Shown one piece after another: positions 55,001 to 64,000 of a stretch of 64,000 nucleotides of DNA (its first letter is position 1; each line of letters opens with the position of its first letter). The DNA lies in the NCBI GenBank assembly GCA_023935145.1, contig CM043697.1, forward strand, positions 49,052,501 to 49,116,500, in the 5' to 3' direction. The translations under genes were made by a program, and so were the position numbers. The notes under the pieces are model-generated. The model saw only the letters and a program-made list of their open reading frames with translations, did no database searches and was not told where the DNA came from. This stretch comes from Bretschneidera sinensis. Taxonomy: Eukaryota; Streptophyta; Magnoliopsida; Brassicales; Akaniaceae.

Positions 55001-57190
55001 TTGCAAACAGCTCATGGAGCTTGTTTGCTAGCTTACATAATTAACCTGTGGTTTGACTGAGCCTTAACTGAGATTAGTCTTTTCTCATGAGAGCATGAAA
55101 CACATTTTAATTGTATTTTAGGGGGTTATTCCCATTATTTGCATATGAAACATTCATATTTTTTGTTGTAGCATGCTGAGATTCTGTGCATTTTCCACGT
55201 TTGCATACATTATTTGCAAACTATCATCATAATTTGCATACATTATATATGAAAATCTAAAGCTAAATAGCAGCAGCTAAATAGCAGTAGTATGTGAAAT
55301 AGCTAAATCTAAATCTAAAACTATCATCATAATTTGCATGCTAATTGGTAAAGCTAAATAGCAGCAGTTGCCAAAAAATAGCTTTAGAATGCCAAAAAAC
55401 AGCAGTATGTGAGGCTGTTATTTTTTCACGCATTGGAATGCTTTTATTATTTTGTTTTACTTTTCCTGCATTATCTTAGTTGATGTATGGTCCCAAATTG
55501 CGCCCATCTAATTCTGTTTACTGATTTTCTGTTGCTGCTGGGTCTTTAAAAGTCCTGCAACATTGATGAAGAAGCAGTTGAAACTACAATATCAGTGTAG
55601 CATGCTGGAGAATTTGGATGTCCATTTTTGCCCAAAGTTGAGAACTAATAGTTTCTTTACTTTCTTCCCAATCAGTAGTATTTCATTTTCACTGTCATCT
55701 GTAAGAGTTTATATAGTTTACTTTAGTTGGATAAGAGTATGACTTCGATTCATCGTTTTTCTGTTGCATGGTGGCTGACAGATATACTCAATGAGCATGG
55801 GGAGGTTACGTGCAGTGTGCCCTAGTTTGAAGAGCATCTTCAGCAGCTCGTCACCTTCACAATAATGTGATTTAAGAATTTTGTTTTTAAATTTTCAAGT
55901 GGTTATTTGCTTCCATTGTTTACGGCAACCAGCTTAGTATTGTAACCATGATTTGCTCTTCATGTGTTGTAAATGTTAATTGTTGGTGTTTGTTTGGCTA
56001 TATGGATATACACGATGTAGCTCTGTTCTCGTGTAAGAGTACAATAAATACTACATGTACTATATGCAACCCAGATTTAGAATATTGAGAACATCTCTTC
56101 TTTAGTTGCAGCTACTTTAAACTCGTATGGAAGTAGATTTTAGTGAAGGCAAATGTGGGCAAGTCTTCCGTGGGTTTTTGAAATGATGTGCTACACTGCA
56201 ATCACTAACCTTGGGAAAAATCTTTCCTGGTTCAATGGTTATGCTCCTAAAAATTGTATGGGATGCATATATATATATATAATGCTACTGTTCTGGTTAA
56301 TATTATTTTAGATGTGAGAGAGGCTGCTAGGCTTTGCAAATCTGAAAAATTATTCAATTGATAGCATCCATTAAACTGGGGTTTTGCTACAATTGGCTAT
56401 GTATGATAGCATCCTTGCTCAAAACTGAGGTCTTCCTCTTGGTTTCCTTGCTCAAATTTGAATGGAAGTTGGAGTTCACATAAAAAAAAATACTTAAAAG
56501 TTCAAAGATTATGATATTTAAGTGCTATTGACCAAATGTTCGAAAGTTATGGTTGCAATTTATCAATTTATTAAAGTTGTATTTGATCAATGAATATTGT
56601 ATCTTAAAGTTGTTTTCAACTATCTTATTTTTAAGAAGAAAAGTATGTCATCTTTTAAATATTGAACAAACTTGAATATTGTATTTGATGGGTTGGTTGT
56701 TTATATTTTATCAAATTGTGAAAGTTGTATTGTATTTTTTTATTTTAATTTTTAAGAATTTATTTAACAAACAAACATGACATGACCAGGGGAAGAGTGT
56801 TGTCATGTTTGATCGATGATATATAAAAAATACTAACATTTTAAAAAAAATAATATTAATTATTTCCAAGTATTTGTTGTGTGCTTAAAAAATTGTATTT
56901 AGTAAATATGAGAAATAAAATTAATTTTAGATATTGAAATTTAAACTGAACACTGAAAACTGAAAGCTGAAAACAATTACAAGAAAATGTAATTCAAACA
57001 GTTTTCTATTTTCAAAACAGTTTTCGAACACTGATTATCCAAACAACATTTCATTGAAAACTCTTTTGGAAACAGTTTTCGAACACTGTTATCAAAACAT
57101 GTTTTCGAACAATGAAAACTGTTTTCAGAAACTCTTTTCGAAAACAGTTTTCGAACACTGAAAACTGAAAACTGTTACCAAACATGTCCA
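52046..57190 (+). mobile_element. DNA-transposon-like insertion with gene-like interior
   Basis: This 5,145-bp insertion splits the RNase H of G. The ends form imperfect terminal inverted repeats: TGGGGCTTGTTTGGGG at the left, TGGACATGTTTGGTAA read inward from the right. Both are followed by subterminal copies of CAGTGTT-CA-AACACTG-type palindromes (52075-52190 and 56940-57180). A TA dinucleotide flanks each side, but I cannot prove the target duplication. The interior has no transposase-like ORF. It has a possible leader exon with an MSLKKPRREERN start (52421), a CT-rich stretch, a VEFKSVV segment after a splice-acceptor-like TTGTACAG (53421-53428), a reading frame ending in an acidic EQEEEEKEEEEDD run (54455-54620), and 100-bp-spaced direct repeats (55221 and 55321). 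It may be a non-autonomous element with captured host sequence. Confidence 0.6.
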
Positions 57191-57335
57191 TAATCGCCAT
57201 GAAATTACTCTTCCTCACGTTTCCTCAAATTTACAGTTGGCTGACATATTCACAAAATCACTTCCTCACCATCGACATGAATTTCTCAATCACAAATTGA
57301 TGCTACTAGATTCCTGGCATCAATTTGAGGGAGGG
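57191..57335 (+). pseudogene. RNase H end and polypurine tract of G
   Basis: The copia RNase H resumes with NRHEITLPHVSSNLQL, then ADIFTKSLPHHRHEF, and ends with residues like LLDSWHQFEGGC and a stop. The overlapping GAGGGAGGG is the polypurine tract before the 3' LTR at 57336. Confidence 0.85.
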
Positions 57336-57356
57336 TGTAAATAGATATATGTACAT
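57336..57356 (+). repeat. 3' LTR of G, first part (split by element I)
   Basis: It starts TGTAAATAG after the polypurine tract and is cut after TACAT (57352-57356), the target duplication of element I. The LTR resumes at 62138. Confidence 0.85.
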
Positions 57357-57533
57357 TGTTAAGGTTTAAGAGAGGAAGTGAGACAATACAAAGAAGAGAA
57401 TTGTATTGAATGGTGTGATTTACTTACAAGTGAGCTATCCTATTTATAGGAGCCAATAAGAGAGCCAAAGATATACACAACCAATGTGAGATTAAACTAA
57501 CTAAGCAATAACTATGCTATACATAATCTAACA
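57357..57533 (-). repeat. 3' LTR of element I
   Basis: 177 bp, TGTTAAGG to ATCTAACA as read on the plus strand, preceded on the minus strand by a G-rich polypurine tract at 57534-57547. TATTTATAGGAGCC at 57449-57462 gives a minus-strand TATA-like box. Confidence 0.95.
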
Positions 57534-57546
57534 GCCCCCCTCAAAC

Positions 57547-60381
57547 TCAAGGTGGAATATGAGAAACCAACTTGAGTTTGAAAACAAGATCACGAAAACG
57601 CCCTGGAGGATGTGACTTGGTAAAGATGTCTGCGAGCTGATCCTTGGATGTGACAGAATGAAGCTGTAGGGAGCCTTGAAGGAGATGATGACGGACAAAA
57701 TGACAATCAATCTCAATATGTTTGGTCCGTTCATGAAACACATCATTATGAGCAATCTGAATAGCACTTCTATTGTCACAGTATACAGGAGTGGCAGCAG
57801 AAAGTGATACACCCATATCTTGTAACAACCATCGTAACCAAAGAAGCTCAGAGGTGGTGTCTGCTAAAGCATGATATTCTGCCTCTGTACTAGATCGAGC
57901 AACAACAGTTTGTTTCTTACTACGCCAAGAGATAAGAGAGGTGCCAAGTAGGAAACAATAACCGGTGGTAGAACGACGATCTGTAGGATCACCTGCCCAA
58001 TCTGCATCGGTATAAGCACACAACTGAAGAGGAGACTGAGAGGAGAAAAAGAGCCCATGAAACAATGTCCCCTTTAGGTAACGAAGGATGCGAAGAACAA
58101 CAGCAAAATGAGTAGAGCGAGGAGCAGCCATAAACTGACTCACCTGATGGACAGCATACGAGATATCAGGTCGAGTAACAGTAAGGTAGACAAGACTGCC
58201 AACCAAATGTCGATATAAAGTAAAATCACGAAGAAGTTCGCCATCATGGGGTGTAAGACGAGTATTAAGCTCAGTTGGTGTGTCAACAACCTTACTGTCT
58301 GTGAGATTTGCCCGAGAAAGCATATCAGAGATATATTTGGCTTGTGTCAAATAATAACCATCAGAAGAAGACGAAATCTCAAGACCAAGAAAATAGCTGA
58401 GAGGACCAAGATCTTTCATCTCAAAATGTTGATTGAGAAACTATTTAAGTTCCTGAATACCAATGGGATCATCCCCGGTGATAATCATGTCGTCAACATA
58501 TAACAGAAGAAGTATGATGCCCCGGTCTGTGCGGCGAACAAACAAAGCTGAATCATAGGAGCTGATGGAATATCCAAGGCTAGACAAAGTGTTGCTAAAC
58601 TTAGCAAACCATGCTCGAGGAGCCTGCTTAAGTCCATATAGAGCTCGACGAAGACGACATACCTTGTTTGTTGGATTAGATAGTCCGGGAGGTGGTTGCA
58701 TATAAACTTCTTCATTAAGATCACCATTAAGGAATGCATTTTTAACATCCATTTGAAAAAGTGACCAATGACGAGAGGCTGCAACAGCTAGCAAAGCACG
58801 CACAGAAGATAGACGAGCAACTGGAGCAAAGGTCTCCTCATAGTCCACACCATACTCCTGAGTAAAACCCCTGGCAACAAGTCGAGCCTTATACCTGTCA
58901 ACAGTACCATCTGAACAAGTCTTAATTTTGTAAACCCATTTACTGCCAATCACAGACTTTCCAGGAGGCAAGTCAACCAAATCCCATGTATTATTCTTGT
59001 GTAAAGCATCAAGTTCCTCTTTCATCGCAGTCTGCCAAAAAGGGTTAGTGGAAGCCTCACGATAGGAGTGGGGCTCATGTAAAGTAGCTAAAGCATGAAA
59101 GCAATGAAAATTCTGGAGATGGGATGGAAGAGATCTTACTCTGGTGGATCGGCGAAGGTCTGGAGAGGAAGTGTGAACATGATCCTCATACGTAACAGAC
59201 CCTGGGGGCTTAGGCGAAGCGACGTCGAGAGTATCAGGTGGAGTGGAATCAAGAGTATTAGGTGAGGGAGACTCGGGCAAGACATTACTAGTGTGAGGTG
59301 AGGGAGACTCGGGCAAGACATCACTAGTGTGAGTAGGAGAAATAGGAGGCTCCATAAGTGTGGTAAAAGGAGGAAAAGATGGCATGCTGAATTTGCCAAT
59401 TTCATGAAATAGTCTATGCTCCCAGAAAACTACATGACGGGAAATACGAAGACGACGAGACAGAGGATCATAACACCGATAGCCTTTTTGTTCAATTCCA
59501 TATCCAAGAAAGCAACACATCCGAGAACGAGGCTCAAGTTTGGTGCGCTCATGAGGTTGGAGTAAAACAAAACAAGCAGAACCAAACACACGAAGATGGT
59601 GGTATGAGGGAACATAGCCAAACAACCGCTCGTAAGGAGTGCAATTATCAAGGATAGGGGTAGGCAACCTATTGATCGTGTAGATAGCCGTTAGAGTGGC
59701 TTCACCCCAAAATGGGGTAGGAACAGATGTGGAAATGAGGAGGGCTAGAACAGTGTCTAAAATGTGCCTAAGTTTACGTTCAGCTCGACCATTTTGTTGT
59801 GAAGTGCCAGGACATGACAAGTGAGGAACAGTGCCATAACTTTTTAGGATGTCTTTAAAAGCATGTTGAGTATATTCTAAAGCATTATCAGAACGAAAAG
59901 CTTTGATAGGTTTTGAAAATTGGGTTTCAATCATTTTAGCAAAAGTACGATAAATATCCAATAATTCAGAACGAGATTTCATTAAAAATACCCAAGTGTA
60001 ACGAGAGAAATCATCAAAAAAAATTACAAAATAGCGTGAACCACTCATACTAGCAACGGGAGAAGGTCCCCAAACATCAGAATGAATTAAATCAAACGAA
60101 GCAGTAGCATGAGACTCACTATTATTAAAAGGCAAAGCCGGCTGTTTTCCAAGTTGACACGAAATACAATCAAAAGAACTTTTAGACACTGACCCTAACA
60201 ACCCCTTTGAAGCTAAAAGTTGTACCCGAGATGCAGATGCATGACTAAGACGTGAATGCCAAAGTGCAAGGGATGGTGGTGACAAGGAGGCAGCAGCAGA
60301 GACGTTAGAGGCAGGAAGGTTGGGCAGGTGTAAGGATGAGAGTTCGAACATGCGCCCAATTCTACGCCCGGTCCCAAGGGT
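57547..60381 (-). pseudogene. Pol of I: integrase, RT, RNase H (one TAG)
   Basis: Integrase has an N-terminal H-H-C-C region (LWHSRLSHAS, CISCQLGKQ near 60160-60270) and a core with LIHSDVWGP, DDFSRYTW, FRSDNALEYT and QQNGRAERK. RT has [44 protein letters not shown] and the catalytic YVDD near 58490. RNase H (57547-58430) has YTDADWAGD, RSSTEAEYHALA and ADIFTKSHPPGRF. One in-frame TAG at 58441-58443 splits RT near its end. The frame is otherwise open and unshifted to a normal stop at 57547. These enzymes copy and integrate the element. Given the LTR identity, the damage is very recent. Confidence 0.95.
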
Positions 60382-61719
60382 CTAACCAGTACGAGGATCC
60401 TGCACATTCACACCAGAAAAGTCAAAGATAATTCTATATCCAAGTTCACATATTTGCCCAACGGAAAGAAGATTATAAGATAATTCTGGCACATGAAAAA
60501 CTTCAGGAATAGAAAGAGAACGACTATTGATGGTGCCTATAGTTTTAACAGTCATAGTGGAGCCATCAGCTGTGCGAATGAATGAGGAATGAGGCGAAGG
60601 TGCAGATGTAGTAAATGAAGCTGGGAAAGGTGTCATATGGTTGCAACAAGCGGAATCAAAAAGCCAAGAGGCAGAATTACCTGGCAGGACTGAGAGGGCA
60701 GAGGAAGATGCATTACCAGAACGAGACTGGATGACCTGATTAACTATTGCCTCGAAGTCAGTTGCAGATAAGGTGACAGTAGAACCTGATGACCCGTTAG
60801 AGAGTGCAACTGAAGATGAAGCTGTAGTCGCAGATGGATATGGAACAACTGTAGAGAGAGTGCTCTCAGGATGAGCAACTGCTGCAGTGGGAGCATTGGA
60901 TCTTCCCCTTTGCCAACATTTATCAATAGTGTGCCCTCGACGTTTACAAAAACGACAGAAATTGTTGTCACGAGGCTTAGGAGAAGGTCGAGGAGCACCA
61001 AACCTGTCAGAATGCTTTGGCTGAAATGATGAAGAACTAGATAATGGAGCGGCCAACACTAAAGGACTATGTTGAGAGTGCATAGTCTGTGATATGCTTT
61101 CTGCACGAACAAGTTCAAATATAGCATTGTCCAAAGTAGGGAGAGGAGAGCGATGTAAAAGTTGCACACGAATAGGCTCAAAATCATCACGTAATGCCAT
61201 AAGAAAATGGTGAAGACGATGTTGATCCCTTCGTTCAGCATACATTTTGGCATCTGTAGGATCCTTCCAAATAGGATCAGAGAGATCAATTTGATTCCAT
61301 AAGAATTGCATGCGAGCAAGAAAATCATTAATACTCTGCCCCGGTTCTTGCTTCAGGCAGAAGAGCTCAAACAGGAGCTGATATTCTCGAGCACCATCAA
61401 CAGCAGAATAACGAGAAGCAAGCATATCCCAAGCACCCTTAGCTTCATCAAAGCTACCAAATAGGGCAGAAATAGATGGAATAGTAGTATTACGAAACCA
61501 TGTGAGAATTTGATGATGATTACTTTCCCAATCAATGAGACGAGTGAGAAAAGCATCATTAGTTTCAGTAGCCCCTTTAACTGGCTTCTCGACAATACCA
61601 ACCACGTAAGACCAAAGCTTACGACTTTTGAGGAAACTTCGCATAGATTGAGACCAAACAATATAGTTTGTACCATCCAATATAGACTGAACATGACGAA
61701 AAATATCTTTTTCTGCCAT
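60382..61719 (-). pseudogene. Gag and protease of I (ends at a premature TAG)
   Basis: The ATG at 61719 gives MAEKDIFRHVQSILDGTNY, a typical copia gag start with the GTNYIVWSQSM motif. Residues ~30-200 form the gag domain (KGAWDMLASRYS; LFELFCLKQEPGQSINDF). A zinc knuckle CRFCKRRGHTIDKC lies near residue 258. A serine-rich linker follows, then the protease active site WLFDSACCNHMT near residue 355 and the LSVGQICELGY motif. The frame ends at a TAG at 60382-60384 just where the pre-integrase region should continue; the next codons continue the same frame. A full-length polyprotein cannot be made without readthrough. Confidence 0.95.
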
Positions 61720-61955
61720 CTGGTCAAATCTGGTTGTTGGTCAACGGTCAACGGTCAACGGTTGAATAGTGACGTCGATGGAGCAGCGGCTGAGATGACG
61801 TCGATGGAGATTGAGACTCCGATTATAGTGGTGACCCGACAGACATGAAAAGGATATTCAAGAAGTTTTTCTGATGTGAAGGATCCACTAATAGTGGCAA
61901 TCACAGAGCATACTCAACTCTTAATATACCGAGAACCACGAAGGCTCTGATACCA
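61720..61955 (-). other. Leader of I with primer-binding site
   Basis: The minus-strand TGGTATCAGAGCC at 61943-61955 abuts the 5' LTR and matches initiator tRNA-Met. A short tandem repeat of GTCAACG lies at 61739-61763, just before the gag ATG. Confidence 0.85.
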
Positions 61956-62132
61956 TGTTAAGGTTTAAGAGAGGAAGTGAGACAATACAAAGAAGAGAAT
62001 TGTATTGAATGGTGTGATTTACTTACAAGTGAGCTATCCTATTTATAGGAGCCAATAAGAGAGCCAAAGATATACACAACCAATGTGGGATTAAACTAAC
62101 TAAGCAATAACTATGCTATACATAATCTAACA
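61956..62132 (-). repeat. 5' LTR of element I
   Basis: 177 bp, differing from the 3' LTR at one base (near 62087). It has a minus-strand TATA-like box in TATTTATAGGAGCC at 62040-62053. Confidence 0.95.
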
Positions 62133-62303
62133 TACATAATAGGAATGAACTGATGTTTTGGGTCTGGTCTGGACAGATTTATTATTGTGGGATTTGACAA
62201 TTGTAACTTATGTAACTGGCAGAATTTATACTAGTATATAAGAACATAATAAGAGGAGAGGAGAATTCAGATGTCTCCAATACCTTTTTACATAATTCTG
62301 TCA
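62133..62303 (+). repeat. 3' LTR of G, second part
   Basis: It begins with the duplicated TACAT and runs to TTCTGTCA at 62303. It aligns with the 5' LTR of G over GGGATTTGACA, AATTTATACT, AGAGGAGAGGAGAATTCA and CAATACCTTT. Confidence 0.8.
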
Positions 62304-63700
62304 AACTAATCCTGAACCTTTTCTTTTTCTGGAATTCATCCATTAATTTCTCAGTCTCAACAATCTCGTACAACACCATCTTCCCATGCTACCCTTCACT
62401 TCTAATTTGACCCCTATCCTTTTTTAATAGATCTACTCAAATTCTCCTCAAACTCTGTAGGCTGTCTTTTTGAGAAACTGCCTTTACTGTTGCGGCTATT
62501 ATTTCTTTTCTACTTGATTATGGCCATGTTTGGTTTCTACCGTAACAGTAAGTTGGTTTGAATGGATGAAAAGATTATATATGCATTTTGTATCACAGAC
62601 TAAAAATTTTGCCACTTTAAAACGCAACATGTATTCTCGTATGTAGAAATAAACGAACCCCATAGGTTTGCAATTTTCTTTAAAAAGTTTCCATTCCATG
62701 CATGTAAAGGGACATTATAGCACCTAATCCATATCAGCTTCTCCTTGTTTACATCAGACTGTTGCCACTGTTCTACCGAGTGAAACCATTTGTCTAACAT
62801 TGCTTCTCTGCTTTCAAAGGACAAGAGACACATATTACCCTCATATGCTTAATAGAAATAGAAAACACACTTCATTTAGCATCTGATCCATGATACTCTG
62901 AATGTTACCGCTGTGATCCATTTGTGCCACCGCACATGCATCTGTTTAACCACTCTAAGTTAGCTACATCCGTATCATATGCTAAATCCACAATCTGATT
63001 TTCAATTTCTACACTTTTTAGTTGCTCCTTTAAAAAATTTCTTTCGTCCCTCTTGATTCCTTTAACCACCTCTACAAAGGATCTAAAATCTCTAAAGCTT
63101 CACTTAAGAGTTTTCCTGTTTTCCTTAACTAGGCTTGGTTGAATATTTTTCCTCCCCCTTCCTCTCTGGATTCGAATTGATTGTATTCCTCTCAAAGGAA
63201 GCCAACTTAACTAGTAATGCTCTTCCCATAAACTTATACCCACGACACTCCTTAATCATGCGTTGAGCTCCTTCGTGCCTTTTACTTTTACAAACCCGAA
63301 TAAGTTTCTCGAATATTTTCTCTACTTTCTCGATACATACCAGTCCGAGACTTTCCCACTCTTTTTGAATCTCTGCCTGACAAAATTCAAATCAGCTTTT
63401 AGGTGAATATTGTCTACAAAGATCGAAATCAGGTTATTACTCATTTTTTCCAAGTGTATTCTGTTTTTGCCTCTCATTACTCTATAATCTGGTCTTGCTA
63501 CTCTCATTTTATCGCTATCTCTCAACGGCATCAATCCCTCACAGCAAAGCACAAAAAGGACAATCAACACTCTCATGGATCCTCCAAAACTTTTCAAATT
63601 CAGCCTTGTAGAGCATATCACCGATAGAGCAATTCCATCAGTTCAGCAGAAGAACCTTTAGAGAGAGAAGTGTTCCTTTTTCTTCCTCGAAGAAAGGTTG
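62304..63700 (-). pseudogene. LINE ORF1 remnant (RRM plus DUF4283-like region)
   Basis: Minus-strand pieces match the first ORF of plant L1-type LINEs. An RRM-like part (63322-63460: ISIFVDNIHLK, then FKKSGKVSDWYVSRK) is followed, in a shifted frame, by an RNP1-like LFGFVKVKG near 63290. Further downstream (62600-62833), ESREAMLDKWFHSVEQW and WIRCYNVPLHAWN with a following FLKKIANLWG match the DUF4283-like region, ending in SFISTYENT. Frameshifts and stops are frequent. It would have bound LINE RNA. It is cut at 62303 by copia G; the rest of the LINE is not adjacent. Confidence 0.75.
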
Positions 63701-64000
63701 ACGTTGGCATTGGTTACTAATACCCCTATTAGTCTTTCAAGTGGAGACAAAGAGAACCCCGTGATTCTCGACGGGAGCACAGTGCCATTGCACGCCGAGC
63801 GTCAGGTTGGAAGCCCCCATCTACAGAGGTATGAAAAATGAACACTTATGCTGCTTAATCTGGTTAGTTTTTTACTGCAGTGGCAAGAGTTGTCAAAATG
63901 TATGGAATTGAAGTAATTTTAAAATGTTAACAAAATTTTAAATTTTTACATTGCAATGCTTAAAAAATTAAGATAAAAATAAAACAAATCTTAAATTTTA
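63701..64000. other. Right edge, nothing firmly recognised
   Basis: This may be the 5' leader of the LINE. A GC-richer block (63745-63830) is followed by AT-rich DNA. No ORF or RNA gene can be supported. Confidence 0.4.

Larger units (their letters stand above)
57357..62132 (-). mobile_element. Copia element I: young, short-LTR (Ale-like) retrotransposon
   Basis: This 4,776-bp complete minus-strand copia element has 177-bp LTRs (61956-62132 and 57357-57533) that differ at one position (AATGTGGG versus AATGTGAG). A perfect TACAT duplication flanks it (57352-57356 and 62133-62137). The primer site TGGTATCAGAGCC (61943-61955) follows the 5' LTR directly, and a GAGTTTGAGGGGGG tract precedes the 3' LTR. 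A single gag-pol frame is interrupted by two TAG codons. Size, short LTRs and the initiator tRNA-Met site fit the Ale/Retrofit lineage. It inserted in the 3' LTR of G. Confidence 0.95.
44320..62303 (+). mobile_element. Copia element G, old host of several insertions
   Basis: This is a plus-strand Ty1/copia element. Its own sequence is 44320-46608, 50175-52045, 57191-57356 and 62138-62303. Inserted in it are gypsy F, a DNA-transposon-like unit and copia I. The LTR ends match (GAGGAGAGGAGAATTCA and TTCT(A/G)TCA in both). The 5' primer site is TGGTATCAGAGCAAGG at 44500. Coding parts are full of stops. The 5' LTR start may lie beyond inserted element D. Confidence 0.8.

Overview
The window is plant nuclear DNA, most likely from a eudicot. 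It is AT-rich and almost entirely made of transposable elements nested inside one another. I see no convincing single-copy host gene, no tRNA or rRNA gene and no prokaryotic feature. The species cannot be named from the sequence.

Left flank (1-5948): a minus-strand LINE reverse-transcriptase piece joined to the tail of a Ty3/gypsy polyprotein, a foldback MITE, a decayed LINE 3' end with an RNase H domain, LTR-like DNA, and a 5'-truncated Ty1/copia element ('H') that keeps its 3' LTR.

Centre (5949-36731): five copies or pieces of one Athila-like Ty3/gypsy family (about 1.3-kb LTRs, tRNA-Asp-type primer site, gag, protease, an extra ORF after pol). Element E (19150-30817, minus, TSD GAGAG) carries RT, RNase H and integrase but has three premature stops. 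Element A (7990-15250, plus, TSD TGATC) has intact gag-protease but no RT, RNase H or integrase. Older copies B (5949-7989 plus 15251-18912) and C (18913-19149 plus 30818-36731) lack the same enzymes. A sits in the protease region of B. E sits in the extra ORF of C, and B sits just downstream of that ORF.

Right part (36732-64000): C interrupts an older gypsy element D (36732-44319). D abuts, and probably lies inside, the 5' LTR of an old copia element G (44320-62303). G is also interrupted by gypsy deletion derivative F (46609-50174), by a 5.1-kb DNA-transposon-like insertion with gene-like content (52046-57190), and in its 3' LTR by a very young Ale-like copia element I (57357-62132, LTRs differing at one base). 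Beyond G lies a LINE ORF1 remnant.

The least expected signals are all in the Athila-like family: clusters of a CpG-rich 15-mer (GCGATCGAGCGCACA and variants) upstream of the TATA box in each LTR and at several internal sites; an array of hairpins in the transcribed part of the LTR presenting a shared loop, with a compensatory stem change between copies; two extra polypurine-tract-like copies about 1.2 kb before the 3' LTR; and recurrent in-frame loss of RT-RNase H-integrase with gag-protease kept.
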